From NCBI RefSeq assembly GCF_000851005.1, contig NC_004173.1: a stretch of 6,751 nt of DNA. The stretch is one strand, 5' to 3'. Under the pieces are notes generated by a model. That model made no database searches. It was not told the DNA's origin and saw nothing but the letters and a program-made list of their open reading frames with translations. Positions 4,497-6,751 of the stretch are shown here, piece after piece. Each line of letters opens with the position of its first letter. Positions within the stretch are counted from its first letter, which is position 1. The position numbers and the translations under genes are program-made. This DNA is from Pseudomonas phage phi12 (lineage: Viruses; Duplornaviricota; Vidaverviricetes; Mindivirales).

Positions 4497-6668
4497 ATGG
4501 CAAAGAAGAAGATCGACGACAAAGCGCAGATGGCGAACCGTGTTCGTTTCGAGCGTCCGAACACCTCGAACATGAACTCCTCCCTCGCGACAGCGATGGC
4601 AAACTCGGTGCGTATCGAGAACACCATCGTTGACCGTCGCGCTGGATCGACGGTAGTCGAAGAGGTGTGTGGTGAAGTCACCAACCTGTCGGTGGTCGCA
4701 CACTACATCAAGGAGCCTGGCGTACGCGAGAACGTTGCTAAATGGTTCCTCGAACATCGTGTCGTCAAAGTTATCGAGGCGAACATCGCGTCGAATGTCG
4801 TGTCCATCGGTGAAGCGCAAGCCACCCTCGATGGTTTGCTTCGTAGCCTGAACTCCGCAGTCGAAGACGCAGCGGCGCTCAACGTGATTTGCGAGTTCGT
4901 GATTCCGTTGGCCTATAAGGCCGGTCTCCTCAACGACCGTATCAAAACGACTCGTTCGATCGAGTTCCCCGCGAAAACTGTGTCCATCGCCGATCTGTCT
5001 CTGGATCTGGCAGCACAGAATGCCGTCCGTGTGGCTGAAACCGTTAACGTGCGTATGCACGAGAGCGGTAAGATGAGCAAACTCGCGTACGCCCGCGCGT
5101 TCGGGGAAGCGCTCGTCGCGATCGGCTATGAGCTGCATCGTTCCGTCAACGTCCAGCACATCTTCGACGACATCGTCAAAGCGATTCACGTCAAGCTGCT
5201 CGCTGCCGCCTCTGCTGACATGGTCGGCGAGGTGGATTCGCGTTGGCTGCATCATCCGATCGTCGATGAGATGAGCCGTAACTATACGTTCGTGAGCGCT
5301 GCGTTGGACATGCCGATCGGCGGTGACCCCGGTCTGAAGAACGACATCCACACTCTCGAGAAAGAGGCGCCTATCGCCATCGCTTCCCTCAAGGGTTCCC
5401 GTCGTTATAATGTCGTCGGCCGCGATGAATACCTTCGCACCTACGGCAAGAAAACGATCGTCAACGTCGAAGGCGAGCCGGTGTTTTTCATCGGCTATCG
5501 CAACGCGAGCCTGGCCTCGGTAGCCCAATGCGTATCGGTCTTCAACGATGCCATCATGCCGAAACAGGCGAAGAACGTAGTTCCAGGTCCGGACGGCATC
5601 ACCAAGTTCGTCGCAAGCTCCATGCCGAAAGGCAATCCGTCCGGCGTGGGTTTCCACGTAAATGAACTGATCAACGCGATCACTCATCTGGCCGAGACGG
5701 GCGACCCGCGTTCGTTCTACAACGGTGAAGGCGGTTCCGCCTATGCCAAGTACATCGGTGAGGCCTTCTTCTTGGGCGATGACGGCGAGAACTTCTCGAA
5801 AGAACTCGTCGCGCTCATGGCTGATGCGTGCTACCTCAACTACACCGGTCCGGAGAAGGACGTGGAGTGGATCTACTCGACTCACACCGAGTACAACCGC
5901 TTCGTCGACCTGCAATGGGCCACCTGCTACCTCCCGGGCGGCGAGTTCATCACGAGCGATGTCGGCCTCTTCTTGCTGGTCACGAAGGACATCGCGCCTA
6001 CCGCAGAAGTCGAGCCCCGTGCTCAACTGCTGAGTGATAAAGCGCTGTTCACGCGAGTGCTGGACCTCGAGGAAGACAAACGCACCGTAGAGAAGGAACG
6101 TGTCTCTTTCAATGTGAAGGTTGGCGCAGAAACTATCTCGGGTGCGGTCGTCACCACCGAGGTTGGTATGCAGGAACTTCCGGACGAGGCGCGTTTCGTA
6201 GTTCCCGTGCATAATAAGCTCGTCATGGATACCATCGCGGCTATCCACAGCAGCTTCAACGAGCTGATCAACGCGGCGAAGAAAGTAGCGTCCGAACCTT
6301 TCGGGGGTGAGGATGGAACCGACCTCGATGTGTCCAACATCGCTGTCACTCCGCAGCTGGTATCGTTCATGAATCTCTCGCGTTCGCGCGCGATTCTGAC
6401 GTTTGCTCAGTCTGTACCGCCTCAATACCGCCAGATCGTGGCCAGCGTCATGCGTATGCGTGCTGTGGCAAACAAATCTGCGTCGGATATTCTCCGTTTG
6501 CGCGGCACCATGCAACAACAGAGCTTCAACGCGTACGCTGACGTCCTCGGCCTCGTGCTGATTCTGGCAACTAACGGCTTGAGCAGTAAATTCATCCGTG
6601 ACTTGTTGGAAGACGCATCGATGGTTGAGGCCATCATGCTCACCGGTTCCGACCGCGTGAAGAATTAA
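4497..6668 (+). CDS. P1: P1, major inner capsid (procapsid shell) protein
   Basis: The 723-residue product is the last and largest gene, the position of P1 in cystovirus L segments (769 residues in phi6). P1 builds the icosahedral polymerase-complex shell from 120 copies arranged as 60 asymmetric dimers. The shell encloses P2 and the RNA, and P4 hexamers sit on its five-fold vertices. P1 is also thought to recognise pac RNA. Cystovirus P1 proteins diverge strongly, so the assignment rests on position, size and the neighbouring P2/P4/P7. No enzyme motif, signal peptide or membrane segment is seen. The N-terminus is basic (MAKKK), and the body alternates helix-rich and hydrophobic stretches such as ALNVICEFVIPLAYKAG and DVLGLVLILATNGL near the C-terminus, as expected for a mostly helical shell protein. 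Codon use is restrictive: no TTA, CTA or TCA between 4497 and 6518. Confidence 0.93.
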   Translation: MAKKKIDDKAQMANRVRFERPNTSNMNSSLATAMANSVRIENTIVDRRAGSTVVEEVCGEVTNLSVVAHYIKEPGVRENVAKWFLEHRVVKVIEANIASNVVSIGEAQATLDGLLRSLNSAVEDAAALNVICEFVIPLAYKAGLLNDRIKTTRSIEFPAKTVSIADLSLDLAAQNAVRVAETVNVRMHESGKMSKLAYARAFGEALVAIGYELHRSVNVQHIFDDIVKAIHVKLLAAASADMVGEVDSRWLHHPIVDEMSRNYTFVSAALDMPIGGDPGLKNDIHTLEKEAPIAIASLKGSRRYNVVGRDEYLRTYGKKTIVNVEGEPVFFIGYRNASLASVAQCVSVFNDAIMPKQAKNVVPGPDGITKFVASSMPKGNPSGVGFHVNELINAITHLAETGDPRSFYNGEGGSAYAKYIGEAFFLGDDGENFSKELVALMADACYLNYTGPEKDVEWIYSTHTEYNRFVDLQWATCYLPGGEFITSDVGLFLLVTKDIAPTAEVEPRAQLLSDKALFTRVLDLEEDKRTVEKERVSFNVKVGAETISGAVVTTEVGMQELPDEARFVVPVHNKLVMDTIAAIHSSFNELINAAKKVASEPFGGEDGTDLDVSNIAVTPQLVSFMNLSRSRAILTFAQSVPPQYRQIVASVMRMRAVANKSASDILRLRGTMQQQSFNAYADVLGLVLILATNGLSSKFIRDLLEDASMVEAIMLTGSDRVKN

Positions 6669-6681
6669 ATCATTAATAGGC

Positions 6682-6702
6682 TCCTAGGGGAGTGACCTAG
6701 GA
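6682..6702 (+). repeat. 3' UTR hairpin 1
   Basis: TCCTAGG (6682-6688) pairs with CCTAGGA (6696-6702), 7 bp with a seven-base loop GGAGTGA. The arms contain the palindrome CCTAGG twice, so two RNAs or alternative registers could also pair here. Confidence 0.65.
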
Positions 6703-6704
6703 TG

Positions 6705-6718
6705 AGAGGGGAACCTCT
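6705..6718 (+). repeat. 3' UTR hairpin 2 with GNRA tetraloop
   Basis: AGAGG (6705-6709) pairs with CCTCT (6714-6718) around GGAA, a member of the GNRA tetraloop class. Such loops are unusually stable and often dock into helices or bind protein. It starts only two bases after hairpin 1. Confidence 0.65.
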
Positions 6719-6729
6719 ATAAATATTCC

Positions 6730-6747
6730 GAGCCACTTCGGTGGCTC
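6730..6747 (+). repeat. 3' terminal hairpin with UUCG tetraloop
   Basis: GAGCCAC (6730-6736) pairs perfectly with GTGGCTC (6741-6747) around TTCG, giving the exceptionally stable C(UUCG)G loop on a GC-rich 7-bp stem. Only CTCC remains 3' of it. There is no T-run, so it is a genome-end structure that probably blocks 3' exonucleases, and not an intrinsic terminator. Confidence 0.8.
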
Positions 6748-6751
6748 CTCC

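Larger units (their letters stand above)
1..6751 (+). other. Complete L (large) segment of a cystovirus, phi12-like, plus-strand cDNA
   Basis: The window looks like a full RNA genome segment and not a piece of a bacterial chromosome. Every credible gene is on one strand. They run almost without gaps from a structured 5' leader to a short 3' tail ending in stable hairpins. The order P7-like, RdRp, RecA-like NTPase, large capsid protein is the cystovirus L order, and the sizes (169, 659, 331, 723 residues) are close to the phi6 proteins (161, 665, 332, 769). P4 residue numbers match those I recall for phi12. The host is expected to be a Gram-negative bacterium such as Pseudomonas, but this is inferred from the family only. 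Confidence 0.93.
6669..6751 (+). promoter_or_regulatory. 3' untranslated region and minus-strand initiation end
   Basis: This 83-base tail has no gene. It contains three consecutive hairpins (6682-6702, 6705-6718, 6730-6747) and an AT-rich spacer (6718-6727). It ends in four unpaired bases, CTCC. In cystoviruses the 3' end of the plus strand protects the RNA from host exonucleases, and P2 begins minus-strand synthesis on it without a primer. A 3'-terminal CC would be copied as an initiating GG, which suits that mechanism. Confidence 0.75.

Noticed and set aside
3482-4684. 400-codon open frame on the minus strand, opposite P4
   Set aside because: It is in codon register with P4, so the same codon-bias explanation applies. 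There is no ribosome site argument and no recognisable domain, and it would require translation of the minus strand.
5725-6033. 102-codon plus-strand frame inside gene 1
   Set aside because: The product is dominated by Ser, Arg, Thr and Pro, as expected from reading P1 codons in the wrong frame. No family is recognised.
4470-6518. 682-codon open frame on the minus strand, opposite P1
   Set aside because: It lies in exact codon register with P1 and is open only because P1 lacks TTA, CTA and TCA there. It begins with TTG, its product is low-complexity in character (rich in Arg, Asp, Val and His), and cystovirus minus strands are not translated.
6730-6751. Rho-independent terminator
   Set aside because: The stem and UUCG loop resemble one, but no U-run follows and the sequence ends four bases later. 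As the end of an RNA genome segment it is better explained as a 3' protective structure.

Overview
The window reads as one complete genome segment of a dsRNA bacteriophage of the family Cystoviridae: the large (L) segment, shown as the DNA copy of its plus strand. The gene order and sizes fit the cystovirus L layout of phi6: small 5' proteins, then P7 (assembly/packaging cofactor), P2 (RNA-dependent RNA polymerase), P4 (hexameric packaging NTPase) and P1 (major inner capsid protein). All genes are on the plus strand. The functional residues of P4 (K136, E160, D189, N234, R272, Q278, R279) fall at the numbers I recall from phi12 P4 structures. P4 is 331 residues and P7 169 residues, which also fit phi12 from memory. 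I therefore think this is Pseudomonas phage phi12 segment L or a very close relative. No database search was possible.

Layout. Positions 1-409 are a long, highly structured 5' untranslated region. It should hold the pac (packaging) signal and the plus-strand transcription start. Its first 9 bases pair perfectly with 59-67, and further stems occupy 68-90, 141-173, 184-210 and 331-390. Two small unrecognised proteins follow (410-709 and 714-1016), then P7 (1019-1528), P2 (1512-3491), P4 (3488-4483) and P1 (4497-6668). The 83-base 3' untranslated region carries three closely spaced hairpins, two capped by GNRA-type and UUCG tetraloops, and ends in CTCC-3'.

How the genes work together. In cystoviruses, P1 (shell), P2 (polymerase inside the shell), P4 (hexamers on the shell) and P7 (minor stabilising protein) form the polymerase complex, or procapsid. 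P4 uses NTP hydrolysis to pull in the three plus-strand segments through their 5' pac sites. P2 then makes minus strands from the 3' ends and later transcribes new plus strands. All four procapsid proteins are therefore encoded here. The genes are nearly contiguous, with gaps or overlaps of +4, +2, -17, -4 and +13 nt and ribosome-binding sites lying in or next to the preceding stop codons. This suggests strong translational coupling on one polycistronic RNA.

The architecture is known and not a new system. The parts worth a second look are the terminal RNA structures, the two orphan 5' proteins, a possible 37-codon upstream ORF, a sharp difference in codon use between P1/P4 and P2, and a pair of mutually exclusive hairpins inside gene 4.
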